This document shows positions 1-9,200 of a DNA stretch of 41,369 nt, piece by piece. Source of the DNA: Desulfofustis glycolicus DSM 9705 (lineage in GTDB: Bacteria > Desulfobacterota > Desulfobulbia > Desulfobulbales > Desulfocapsaceae). The position numbers and the translations under genes were made by a program. The notes under the pieces were generated by a model that was not told where the DNA came from, did no database searches, and was given only the letters and a program-made list of their open reading frames with translations. Location of the stretch: the NCBI RefSeq assembly GCF_900130015.1, contig NZ_FQXS01000035.1:1-41369 (forward strand), given 5' to 3'. Numbering within the stretch: the first letter of the stretch is position 1; every line of letters starts with the position of its first letter.

Positions 1-435
1 ATCGCCTCCTTTTTCTTTTTCAGAAAAAACAGAACGTTAATGACCTCAGTATATCATTTATGGGGTCTGAATTTTGTTACGTATAGACAGGAATAAGGTG
101 AAGCCGCCCAAGCTTAAGGGTAGCCTTACCATCATAGTAGTAGTGTTAACCCGTTAACATTACATAAAATGCAGACCTTCGACGTGGGTATCGTTACAAA
201 TTTACCGGGAACTCAGGTTTTAAGTGCTCTAACTGCGGCAAATTCTAAATAGCAATACAAGCTGAAGAAATGCTTAAAGCCGCACCAACCACTTGGAAAG
301 AAAATGCATCAAAAACATCAAAGTAATTGCCGCGCCCGAGCGTGCTGAAGGCGGTGACGGTGGTGCCATCCACCAAGCTCGCCCTGCCTGAAACCATGCC
401 GGCATACGGGTCGCCTGGAGCTGGCGGGAAAGCAC
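1..435. other. Left-edge region without a confident gene
   Basis: No convincing gene is seen here. The first ~250 bases are AT-rich compared with what follows. Positions 168-248 (+) form a short open stretch with no start codon, ending in a zinc-ribbon-like tail (FKCSNCGKF, then TAA). It could be the 3' remnant of a gene, but the frame is closed by a stop just upstream. The minus strand downstream of the M50/HlyD gene shows no GC-rich hairpin with a T-run, so I cannot place the terminator of the adhesin operon. Confidence 0.4.
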
Positions 436-2559
436 TCAAAGCCCTGACTCCCGGTTCCACAGGTCGACGGCATTCCCGATCCAGTCACCTACCACGCTGC
501 GACTGGAAGATCCGATCACCACCACTCCGGGCTTTTCCTGCAAAACGGCTGCGGCCTCGCCGTCGCAGCGATCCAGGCGGACGCGGAAGACGGCATGCAA
601 CGGCACAGTGAGGCCTTGTGCGTCGACGCTGGCAGGCAAGGGGCCGCCATGCGGACTGCCAAGAAATGCATGCTCCAAGTGCGGCAGTGCCACGCGGTCC
701 AGAGAACCCACCTGACAATTCACCGCTGAAAACCGCCAATCCTCAGGCACGAAGCGGGCCGTGTCCCCCACCTGTATCTGAGGCATGTCCTCATTGACGA
801 CATAGGCGTCGATCCGGGTGGGGCCGTCAGCCACCACCTGCACCAGGGGCTCCCCCTGACGTACCCACACACCTGGCTGAAGACCCGGGGCAACCCTCGT
901 AACGCGCCCACTGATACCCGACCTGACCTCAAGCTGGTCACGCAGCGCCATCTGACCTGTCAGTTCCGCCTTTGCCGCTGCCCACTGCTCCCGCAATGCA
1001 GGTCCAAGTCCCAGCAGATCGGCATTCAATGGCTGCTGCGCAAGCTTCCATTGCATCGACCGCTCCCGGACGCTGGCCGCAGCCAGGCGCTGCTCAAGAT
1101 CCGGGGATGTCAGGCCAATCACAGTCTGTCCTTGGCTCACCGAATGGCCATGCCGCGTGTCCAGCTGCTTGATCTGGGCAGCCATCGGCGCGAACAACCA
1201 CTGGGATTGTTCTGCGCTCAGAACGGCCGGAGCTTGAACCCCTCTCGGCCATGGCACGCACAGCGCCAGCACCCCCAACAACAGCCCCGCGGTGCTGAGG
1301 ATGGATGCTCCCGTCCAGCGATGGTTTGATCGCCCCTGCCACCATAGACTGAGTTCCCGGCTGACGGGCATCACCACAAACCAGCTCAGCTCCACGGCCA
1401 GCAGCAGCAGGCCCAGCGCCTTGAAGAAAAGGTGGTAGACAAGAAAGGCAATGCCCAAAAACAGCACCAGGCGGTAGATCCAGGTCAGGTAGGCGAAAAC
1501 AATGAGGAGTCCTGTCGCTCGCCGGCTCAACTCCTCTGGCGCCGGATCGCTCCACCCCAGCAACACCCGCCGCAGTTTCCAGCGTCCCAGCGCGAATGCA
1601 CGCTCGTGGAGGTTGGAAATCCCTGCCGCATCTGACAGCAGGTAGTAGCCATCAAACCTCATGAATGGACTCAGGTTGACCACGAGTGTCAGTACCCAGG
1701 TCGTGGTTGCAAGCATGAATGCGCCGGCACGCGCAGGTCCATCAGGCAGCCACATCCATGCCCATGTGGCCACCACAGCGAGCATCAACTCGGTGGCCAT
1801 ACCCGCTGCGGCGATCTGCATCCGCGCTTTGCGAGACGGCAGCTTCCAGGCATCGGTCGTGTCGGTATAGAGCACCGGCATCATGACCATGAAGGCCACT
1901 CCCATTTGCGGCACCCGACAGCCGTGCCGATGGGCAGCGAGCGCGTGACCCATTTCGTGAGCGACCTTGGCAAACCCCAATGAAACCACTATGCCCAGCA
2001 CAGAAGTCCAGCCCGCGTACGCAACGAAAGTGCCCACAAAGGCGTCCCATTGAAACGACACGCCAACGAGTGCCGCAAGGCCCAGGAAGACCAGCAGCTT
2101 CCAGAACATGGGGTGGAAGCACCACGTCATCCTGGGTGACAACCAGTTCAGCAGTGAAGTGGGTCGAAACAGAGGCACCCTGAAAAAGAGGTAGTGCTTG
2201 AGCACCCAGGACAGCTTACCCATGCGGTGCATGGAGCCTGCCCGCTGCAAACGTGCGGTGTGCTCGGGTCCATGTTGGTCCAGGAGAAAGTTCTGTTCCA
2301 GGAACCTCCAGAGTTCCTCGATGTCCTCCGTTCCGATGTGCAGCGTTGTCCGCGTGCAGACGTCAGCCACAATCGCCTTCGACTCCCGCATGGACCAACG
2401 AGAAAGAATTTCAAAGGCGGGCCAGCTGATCTCGAAAAACCGGTGGGCGACCGGATCGTGCAACACCCAGGAAGGCGCACCACCGGTATCCGGCGGTCCT
2501 GCGTGAAGCTGCAAGTCCTGCCTCAAGGGGGGCAAGCTTGCCGGCGCGGTGGGCACCAT
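436..2559 (-). CDS. PqqD-like / M50 metalloprotease / HlyD fusion membrane protein
   Basis: Last gene of the adhesin export operon, 707 aa; its ATG lies 3 nt after the preceding stop. A soluble N-terminal region (about residues 25-95) resembles PqqD-like modules. It is followed by a polytopic membrane core with the zinc-protease motif HEMGH at 201-205 and a downstream RFDGYY stretch that looks like the third-ligand (Asp) region of M50 site-2 proteases. After the last membrane segments, roughly residues 440-700 form a periplasmic HlyD/biotinyl-lipoyl-like adaptor (PAVLSAEQSQWLFAPMAAQI, GHSVSQGQTVIGL). Family knowledge: M50-HlyD fusions occur beside large surface proteins and bacteriocin-type exporters. 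Inference: it is the inner-membrane component of this system, perhaps processing or gating the adhesin, since no ABC ATPase is encoded nearby. Confidence 0.85.
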   Translation of the reverse strand: MVPTAPASLPPLRQDLQLHAGPPDTGGAPSWVLHDPVAHRFFEISWPAFEILSRWSMRESKAIVADVCTRTTLHIGTEDIEELWRFLEQNFLLDQHGPEHTARLQRAGSMHRMGKLSWVLKHYLFFRVPLFRPTSLLNWLSPRMTWCFHPMFWKLLVFLGLAALVGVSFQWDAFVGTFVAYAGWTSVLGIVVSLGFAKVAHEMGHALAAHRHGCRVPQMGVAFMVMMPVLYTDTTDAWKLPSRKARMQIAAAGMATELMLAVVATWAWMWLPDGPARAGAFMLATTTWVLTLVVNLSPFMRFDGYYLLSDAAGISNLHERAFALGRWKLRRVLLGWSDPAPEELSRRATGLLIVFAYLTWIYRLVLFLGIAFLVYHLFFKALGLLLLAVELSWFVVMPVSRELSLWWQGRSNHRWTGASILSTAGLLLGVLALCVPWPRGVQAPAVLSAEQSQWLFAPMAAQIKQLDTRHGHSVSQGQTVIGLTSPDLEQRLAAASVRERSMQWKLAQQPLNADLLGLGPALREQWAAAKAELTGQMALRDQLEVRSGISGRVTRVAPGLQPGVWVRQGEPLVQVVADGPTRIDAYVVNEDMPQIQVGDTARFVPEDWRFSAVNCQVGSLDRVALPHLEHAFLGSPHGGPLPASVDAQGLTVPLHAVFRVRLDRCDGEAAAVLQEKPGVVVIGSSSRSVVGDWIGNAVDLWNRESGL

Positions 2560-2562
2560 GGG

Positions 2563-3918
2563 TCAGATTCCCAGCGTCTGGCGCAAAACCGTCAACGGGC
2601 GCCGCAGTGCAAAGAATGACAGGGGTACCCAGTCGCCACGGATGCGAGCAGAACCCGTCGTACCAATCCGGGGAAGCGGCTGATCCGGGTCGAAGTTTGC
2701 CTGTATTTGGTAGCTCCAAAGCCCCTCACGATCGAGTTCCGCGCTGTAGGCGACCTGCTTGACCGTGGCTCCATAGGACGACAGTGGACTGGCATTCGGG
2801 TACAGCGTGACGACCGTGCCTTCGGTGATGTCGAATCGTTCGCCCACAGGAAGTCGCACGACCAGTTCAATCCTGGCAGGATCTGCGAGCAACAGGATTC
2901 GCTCCCCCTGCACCACTGTACGCCCCAGCCACTGATCGGCACCTGAAAACACCACGACACCTGCACGCGGGGCACGGATTTGAACACGACCCAGTTGCTC
3001 TGTGAGGAAGTCGAATTCAATCGACTTCTCTTCCAGCACGCCCCGACGAAGGGCCATCTCAAGGCGCCCCCTGTCATCGGTCACCGAGAGCTGAGCCGAC
3101 TGCCGAAACTCCTCTCGCGCCGCATCCAGTACCTTGCGTGCCACCTCATGGCGCGCCTTGAGGGCGGATTCGTCCAGCGTCAGCAGGGCTGCGCCGGCCT
3201 CCACTGTCTGGTTGGGCTTGACCAGCAGCCGGTCGATCACGCCATCCATTGGAGCCCGCACAAAATAGGGGTCGTCTGGCCGAACTTCGGCTGAAAGGAT
3301 CACGCTCTGGCGGATCGGGATGAACATGAACACCAGGACGGCGCCCCAGACCCACCGCCGATAGTGCTGCCACCACCACCTCGTGCCGCCAGTCTTCCCG
3401 CGACGTCTATGCAGCTTGTTGGCGAGCGCTAGGCCGTAGTGTGTCCCGAGCTCCTGCACCACGGCCAGTTCATGCGGTTGCCAGGGGGCCGCTCGCGCCA
3501 ACAGCCAGCCACCGAGCTGCTCCCCGTCAACGGCAAGCAAGGGCACCCACATCACATGGGGCGGTAACCACTGCGCCCAGTCCTGAGACAGATCGGGATG
3601 ATCCTGTGAATGTATCAGGCGGGGCTGTTTCGATACCTCGGACGCCGGCTCACTCAAGCGGTGGCACAGACCGGAAACCCAGTGTGAAAACGGCGAATTC
3701 GGATCTGGTCGGGGTTGGCCGGACACAGCAGAAAGCCTGGCTGTGTCGGTGAATGCGCCCGCCTGACGCCAGAAAACAGCCAACTGGTACTCAAGCACCT
3801 GTCGGCTCTCGTTGACCATGACGAAGCCGAGCGTTTCCAGATCGGATGCCCCTGCGGCACGGCGAACCAGCTGAAGAATTTCCGCCAGCACTCGGCTGGC
3901 ATCCACCGTGGAACTCAC
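2563..3918 (-). CDS. GAF-like domain / TM / HlyD periplasmic adaptor fusion
   Basis: 451 aa from a GTG start that overlaps the stop of the preceding gene (GTGA). An ATG eight codons upstream (3942) is the alternative, but the overlap matches the coupling seen elsewhere in the operon. Residues ~1-170 look like a cytoplasmic GAF-type sensor domain (PHVMWVPLLAVDGEQLGGWL is a typical GAF core). One transmembrane segment lies near 185-205 after a basic stretch. Residues ~210-450 form a membrane-fusion-protein module with lipoyl halves (YFVRAPMDGVIDRLLVKPNQ; RIQ-type second half VQIRAPRAGVVVFSG). Established: HlyD-type adaptors bridge inner-membrane exporters to TolC. The cytoplasmic GAF-like part is unusual and suggests ligand control of export or assembly. 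Confidence is good for HlyD, moderate for GAF. Confidence 0.8.
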   Translation of the reverse strand: MSSTVDASRVLAEILQLVRRAAGASDLETLGFVMVNESRQVLEYQLAVFWRQAGAFTDTARLSAVSGQPRPDPNSPFSHWVSGLCHRLSEPASEVSKQPRLIHSQDHPDLSQDWAQWLPPHVMWVPLLAVDGEQLGGWLLARAAPWQPHELAVVQELGTHYGLALANKLHRRRGKTGGTRWWWQHYRRWVWGAVLVFMFIPIRQSVILSAEVRPDDPYFVRAPMDGVIDRLLVKPNQTVEAGAALLTLDESALKARHEVARKVLDAAREEFRQSAQLSVTDDRGRLEMALRRGVLEEKSIEFDFLTEQLGRVQIRAPRAGVVVFSGADQWLGRTVVQGERILLLADPARIELVVRLPVGERFDITEGTVVTLYPNASPLSSYGATVKQVAYSAELDREGLWSYQIQANFDPDQPLPRIGTTGSARIRGDWVPLSFFALRRPLTVLRQTLGI

Positions 3919-4688
3919 CGCACGCCGGGGAAGGTGGCCCAACCGCTCATGCCAGGCAGCAACCCGGCACTCGATCCCGTGACGACGGCAACCAGTGCGA
4001 CCGACTGGCTGATGGGGTCAATACGTGCGCCGATGCGCGTCACCTTCGCTTCGACGGTCTTGTCCAGATCTTCCAGTCGAATCTGAAAAAGTGCGCCGGC
4101 CTTGAGCCACGAAAGCCAGCGGGACGGAACGATCAGACGCACCTCGATGGCGCTCGTGTCCACCAGGGAAAGCAACGGCGTACCGGCGTTGACAAATTGA
4201 TGATCCGATGCCATTCGCTGAACCACCCGCCCGGAGAACGGCGCGACTATCTGACATTTGGCCAACGTGCTCTGGACCATTCGCACATCGGCTGCCGTTT
4301 CGCGCGCCTTGGCCTCGGCCTGGTCGGCTTCAAGCTTGCCCACTGAGTTCAGTTCTGCCAGACGCTGCACGGTCTCCAAATGGTGCCTAGCGCCGTCCCG
4401 GGTGGCCCTGGTCTTTTCGAGCTGTGCTTCAAGCGTTCGGCAGTCAAAAGACACCAGGGGCGCTCCCGAACGAAAAGCGTCGCCATCGCGCACGAAAATG
4501 CGCTCGATTCGGGCAGCCACCTCGCTGGAGACAACCAGATCATTCAGGGCCGTCAGCTGAACCCTGATGCGCCCGTCCTGATCGGTTCCAGCCTCCGACT
4601 GCGCCAACAGAGCCGGTGCCTGAGTCAGAAGGCAGCCGCCCACCAGTAAACTGGTCATCCATCGCCGCCGAAAAACCGCTGCCACCAT
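3915..4688 (-). CDS. HlyD/RND-type periplasmic adaptor subunit
   Basis: 257 aa. The ATG at 4688 shares one base with the stop of the TolC-like gene (TGATG), so I prefer it to the in-frame ATG ten codons upstream. The N-terminus has a Sec signal peptide (hydrophobic MTSLLVGGCLLTQAPALLAQ, probable cleavage after ALLAQ). The mature part has the adaptor layout: a first lipoyl half (RIERIFVRDGDAFRSGAPLV), a coiled-coil hairpin (~residues 85-150), a second lipoyl half (CQIVAPFSGRVVQRMASDHQ) and a short beta-barrel region. It is shorter than typical RND adaptors. Inference: a soluble periplasmic partner linking the TolC-like protein with the two membrane-anchored HlyD fusions encoded downstream. Confidence 0.85.
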   Translation of the reverse strand: MVAAVFRRRWMTSLLVGGCLLTQAPALLAQSEAGTDQDGRIRVQLTALNDLVVSSEVAARIERIFVRDGDAFRSGAPLVSFDCRTLEAQLEKTRATRDGARHHLETVQRLAELNSVGKLEADQAEAKARETAADVRMVQSTLAKCQIVAPFSGRVVQRMASDHQFVNAGTPLLSLVDTSAIEVRLIVPSRWLSWLKAGALFQIRLEDLDKTVEAKVTRIGARIDPISQSVALVAVVTGSSAGLLPGMSGWATFPGVR

Positions 4689-6190
4689 CAGGGACCGCCC
4701 CCCAGCTGCCGAACCCACCTGGCATCGGTCTCATGGAGGCTCTCTCTAAGCCCTGCAAGGTCGCGGCGTTCCACCTCGGCAGGCAAAGGATCCCAGCCGA
4801 TGGTGGCCAGCAACTGACCATAGGCTACCTGCAATGAGGCATAGCTGTGGTGGTCCCGCAGCTCGGCGACCAGCGCACTGGCGGCCGCCCGGACCTCCTG
4901 CAGACGGCTCTGCATGTCGGTACGCGTGGCATTTCTGGTCTGCTCCAGGATCTGCTGTTCAATCTGGTTGAGTTCCTGGGCCAGTTCGTGCTGACCCAGT
5001 CGACCGCGGTAGTCCCGGTACGCCACATGACTCTGGGTGAGCACGGCCATGGACAGCGCCATGTGCTGGTGGTGAGCCAGCTCTTCCTGTGCCTTTGCCG
5101 CGCCCATGATGGCGGGCGCATTGAGCACATTCAGTAGATTCCAGCTCACGCGCAGGCCAGCGTCACGCCAACTCTTGTTCACCAGGAAATCGTTGCTGTC
5201 GTAGTGGGTGCCAACCGAAAACTCGATGCCAGGCATCAGGCGCGCCATCGCCTTGCGCGTTTCCAGCACACCGATGCGTTCGTTGTAGCGCGCCTCCATC
5301 AGTTCGGGGCGGTTCAGCAGCGCGGCCTCTTCCACCTGCTCCAGGGACATGGTGAGCCGATGAATCTGTCTGTTCTCTGGCACCACCACCTCGAATGACA
5401 CCCCTGGCTCCATGTTCATCAGCGAGGCCAGCCGGGGACGGGCCTGCGACAACTCGTCGTTGACCGACTCCAACTGGCGGATGATTTCAAGCAGCTGACG
5501 CTGGTACCCCAGTGTCTCCATGGGCGAAACAAGACGCTCCGCCTGAACCTTGCGGGAATCGGCCAGCGCCTTGCGCGCATCCGAGATGATCCCCTGAAGG
5601 GGCTTCTCCATCATCTGCGCACCTACCATCTGCCAGTAGGCCTGACGCACCTGCTGCATCACCTGGTGCACTGTCTTGCGACGCCGCTCCTGGGCGACCA
5701 GCAGGCGATCCGCATTTTGCCGAGACTGGTAGTAGCTCACGCCAAGGTCGAGCACGTTCCACGACAGTCCAAGATCTACCACCGATCGCTGCCTCTCCGA
5801 AGAGATCGATGGCACAAGCGACTGCTCTCCCGTGGCATAGTCCTCGGAGGACGAGGCCAGATCGTTGTTGCGCGAGGTATACCCGGCCGCCATAGTCAAC
5901 CTGGGCAACAGATCGACCCGCGACAGATCGAATTGACGCATGGCCAGCGCCTCTTCCATCAGCTTAACACGGGAGTCGAGGTTATACTTCAGCGCTCTGG
6001 CCAGGGCCTCCTCCAGTGAGACCGGTCCGCTCAGTGGCTCCTGATGCTGTACCAGTGCCAGACGTTGTTCAGGCAGCGCTTTCTGGCGCTCGTCCATCGA
6101 TATGGGCATCGTGCTGGTCGTACAACCAGCCAACATGATGAGTGAACATGCTGCCGCAAGTGGACGCAAAAAAAGACACCAGTCTGTCAT
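4688..6190 (-). CDS. TolC-like outer membrane efflux lipoprotein
   Basis: 500 aa. The ATG at 6190 is chosen because it is followed directly by a lipoprotein signal (hydrophobic segment ending in LAGC, lipidated Cys at residue 23); the longer open frame upstream lacks a signal. The body shows the two repeated outer-membrane-efflux-protein halves, rich in long amphipathic helices (for example SLEEALARALKYNLDSRV and, in the second half, SLEQVEEAALLNRPELMEAR). Family knowledge: trimeric TolC/NodT-type channels form the outer-membrane exit duct of type I and tripartite systems. It lies 53 nt downstream of the adhesin stop and is coupled to the adaptor gene, so it is the likely exit pore for the adhesin. 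Confidence 0.88.
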   Translation of the reverse strand: MTDWCLFLRPLAAACSLIMLAGCTTSTMPISMDERQKALPEQRLALVQHQEPLSGPVSLEEALARALKYNLDSRVKLMEEALAMRQFDLSRVDLLPRLTMAAGYTSRNNDLASSSEDYATGEQSLVPSISSERQRSVVDLGLSWNVLDLGVSYYQSRQNADRLLVAQERRRKTVHQVMQQVRQAYWQMVGAQMMEKPLQGIISDARKALADSRKVQAERLVSPMETLGYQRQLLEIIRQLESVNDELSQARPRLASLMNMEPGVSFEVVVPENRQIHRLTMSLEQVEEAALLNRPELMEARYNERIGVLETRKAMARLMPGIEFSVGTHYDSNDFLVNKSWRDAGLRVSWNLLNVLNAPAIMGAAKAQEELAHHQHMALSMAVLTQSHVAYRDYRGRLGQHELAQELNQIEQQILEQTRNATRTDMQSRLQEVRAAASALVAELRDHHSYASLQVAYGQLLATIGWDPLPAEVERRDLAGLRESLHETDARWVRQLGGGP

Positions 6191-6243
6191 GAATCGATCC
6201 TTGTATGTGAAATTCAAAATGAAACGCGTTGCGGCATCCAACC

Positions 6244-9200
6244 TCAGGCTGGCGAAACCGGCGTCCGAAGCGCAGTCACCAACGCATGTGCCTGAGATTC
6301 CAGGGCACCCCTGCCATGCGAAGCCCACTGTGAATGCAACGACAACCACTGCGCGGAAGGCAATGGATGGGCTGATTCCTGCCCGGCATCGCCGCGTTGG
6401 TCCGCGCGACCGGCCTGGACCTCAAACTCCAGCATCAGGGTTCTGCGCTCGCCCTGCGCATCCTGAACACTGAGTTCCAGCCGCAGCGTGCCGCTGAAGC
6501 CGACCGGAGGCACACCGGAGAACTTGCCGGTCACGGGGTCAAACCGAAGCCACGCCGGAAGCGGGCTGCCATCAACCTGCCGGACCTCGATCAGCATCGA
6601 GAATTGGCGCAACAGGTCATCACCCATCAGCGCACCCAGTGGGACGGTGTATTCGAAAGGCTGCCCGGAGCGCAGCAAGACCGCGTCCTGCCCGCCCATC
6701 ACCGGTATGCCCATGGAAGCGGCACCTGCGAGGTCAGTCGCCTGAAAAGGCACCGACCAGGGCTGGTCGTCACGGTCCCATCCTGCGCCTGACATCTCGT
6801 CAAGATTCATGGGCCCAAGCACCGCCGAGATTCCTACAGGCATCAACCCTGACAGCGATGATGCCGTGGCACCGCTGCTCCCCGCCCAGGCGTTGAGTGA
6901 CCCGGACACGATCAACGGAGTCGGCGCAAAAGCAGGCAGGGTAAACCCACCACCCACCGGTAAAGGTGTCATGGGTAAAGGCTGTGACGCGGAAGGGATG
7001 GACGGGCGCGTGGGCACCGGGCCCACTGGAGCAGGCGTGGGCACCGGGCTCACTGGAGCAGGCGTGGGCAGCGCAGGATCCGGGGCGGGCACAGGGGCAG
7101 GTTCGGACGCGGCGGCAACCAGCACCCCACTGGTTGAACCGACGCCATTGAGTGCGGTTTGCGCCGAGTTGCCCACAGCGTCGAGCAAGGTGCCGCCATT
7201 GGGCTCGATGCTGCTGGCCAAGGTGATGCCGTTGTCATCCTGTAGTCCGTTGGTCACCGTGAGACGGAACAACAGTGCCGTGCTGCCGGACCCGGAAACA
7301 TACTCGGCGTACACCGTGCCACCTGTGTCGAGCGTGACCGCGACACGGGGCGTGCCCCCACTGGTGTCGACCACCACCGTCTCGCTGAAGTTGACGGTGA
7401 AGTCGAGGTTCTGCCCGGCCCCGTAGGTGCCGTTGGCCGGCACGGTGACCGATGCGACCGACGGCGGCAGGCCGTCGATGATGTAGTTGTTGGAGTCTGT
7501 CGTGCCAGTACCTGTGTTGCCGGCGGCATCCGCCACGCCGGTGTTGTCCAGTGTGATCAGGTTGCTGGTGTCGGCGATGCCGGCGGTCGGGGTCAGCGTA
7601 GCGGTCCAGGTGATGCCGCCATCCGAACTCGACAGGCCGCTCAGTGCACCGTTGGCCACCGCGAAATCGCCTAGGGCGAGACCGCTCACCGCTTCATTGA
7701 AGGTAATAGTTACAGTGGAGGTTTCTCCGACGGCCAACGCGGTATCGGCCACCACAATGGTGGCCGTGGGGCGCAGGGTGTCGATAGCGTAGTTGTTGGA
7801 GTCGGTGGTGCCCGTGCCGGTGTTGCCTGCAGCATCCGCCACGCCGGTGTTGTCCAGGCTGATCAGGTTGCTGGTGTCGGTGGTGCCGGCGGTTGGCGTC
7901 AGCGTAGCCGTCCAGGTGATGCCGCCATCACCGGTGCTCAATCCACTCAATACGCCGTTCGCCACTGTGAAGTCGGCGATGGCGAGGCCGGTGACGGCTT
8001 CGTTGAAAGTGATGGTGACGGTACTGGTTTCACCGACAGCAAGTGCAGTGTCGGAGACGACGATGCTGGCGGTCGGGCGCACGCCATCAATGACGATGTC
8101 CTGATTGGCGCCAAGAGAACCGGCAGCTCCCGGTGTGGGTAGCGTGAGGTTGGCGTCAATGAAGCTACCACTCTGAATGGTGTCGCCATTGGCGGCCAGA
8201 GCAGTGGTGTTGGTGTAATCAAGATCCGCCGCAGTGTCGCCGGCCTGCACTGTATAGCTGAAGTACAGGGTAGCGCTGCCGCTACCGGCGAGGTAGCTGA
8301 GCACGCGATCCGTCGTGCCAGTTTCCAGCGTCAACTGGAGGGTGCCGGTACTCAGGAAGACGGCTTCGCTGAAGTTAACCACCACGGTGACTGTGTCACC
8401 AATTTTGTACGTGCCATCGGCCGATATCGAGGACACCGAGGTAACCGTCGGGTTGTTCGGCGCGGTCAGGGTGAAGTCGTTGCCGGTGCCGCCGACGTAA
8501 CTGGCGGTGAGTTGGGTTGAATTGCCGCCTGCAGCGAAGCTGGCGCCTTCCGCGATGCCAGTGAAGGCGCCTGTGACAGCATCGGTCGCGTCGTTGACGA
8601 TAATGGTGTAGCTGTCGCCACTGCCCGGCGTGTATCCGTGTGTTACGGACAGAGTGGCGCCACTGACATCGACCGCGCCGTTGACGATCACCTGGTCGTA
8701 TTGGGTGCCGGCGCTGGTGCCGTTGATTTCCACAGCCAGAGTACTGCCTGAGGCCATGGTCAGGTCGCCGTTAAGGGCCAAGGCGCCCGCCCCGCTGTTA
8801 CCCGGCGAAAGCGTGCCGCCACTGTTGACTGTGACGTTGCTGGAGACGCTGCCGATGCCGCCCAGGGTCGCGGCCGATGCGACGGTTATGTTCGATGTGG
8901 CAGACAAGGTGCCATTGACCAGCAGGGTGCCCGCATTGACGTTGGTGGTGCCCGAATAAGTGTTGCTGGCGGATAGCGTCAGCGTGCCCGCGCCCGCCTT
9001 GGTGAGCGAACCGGCGCCCGCCAGCGCACTGGCGATGGTGACCGCGCCGGTGGAGTTGCTGAAATTCAGGGTGGTGCCGTCCCCCAGGGTGATGTTGCTG
9101 CCCGTAAAAATCAGGTCGTTGGCGGCATCGCCATTGATGGTCAGGCTCTCGTTGATCGCCAGCGCACCGGCCAGGGTCATCGAGTTGTTGAAACCGTTGC

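Noticed and set aside
245-460. 71-codon minus-strand frame overlapping the end of the M50/HlyD gene
   Set aside because: GTG start inside the previous gene, no RBS, mixed codon use and no recognisable domain; more likely chance.
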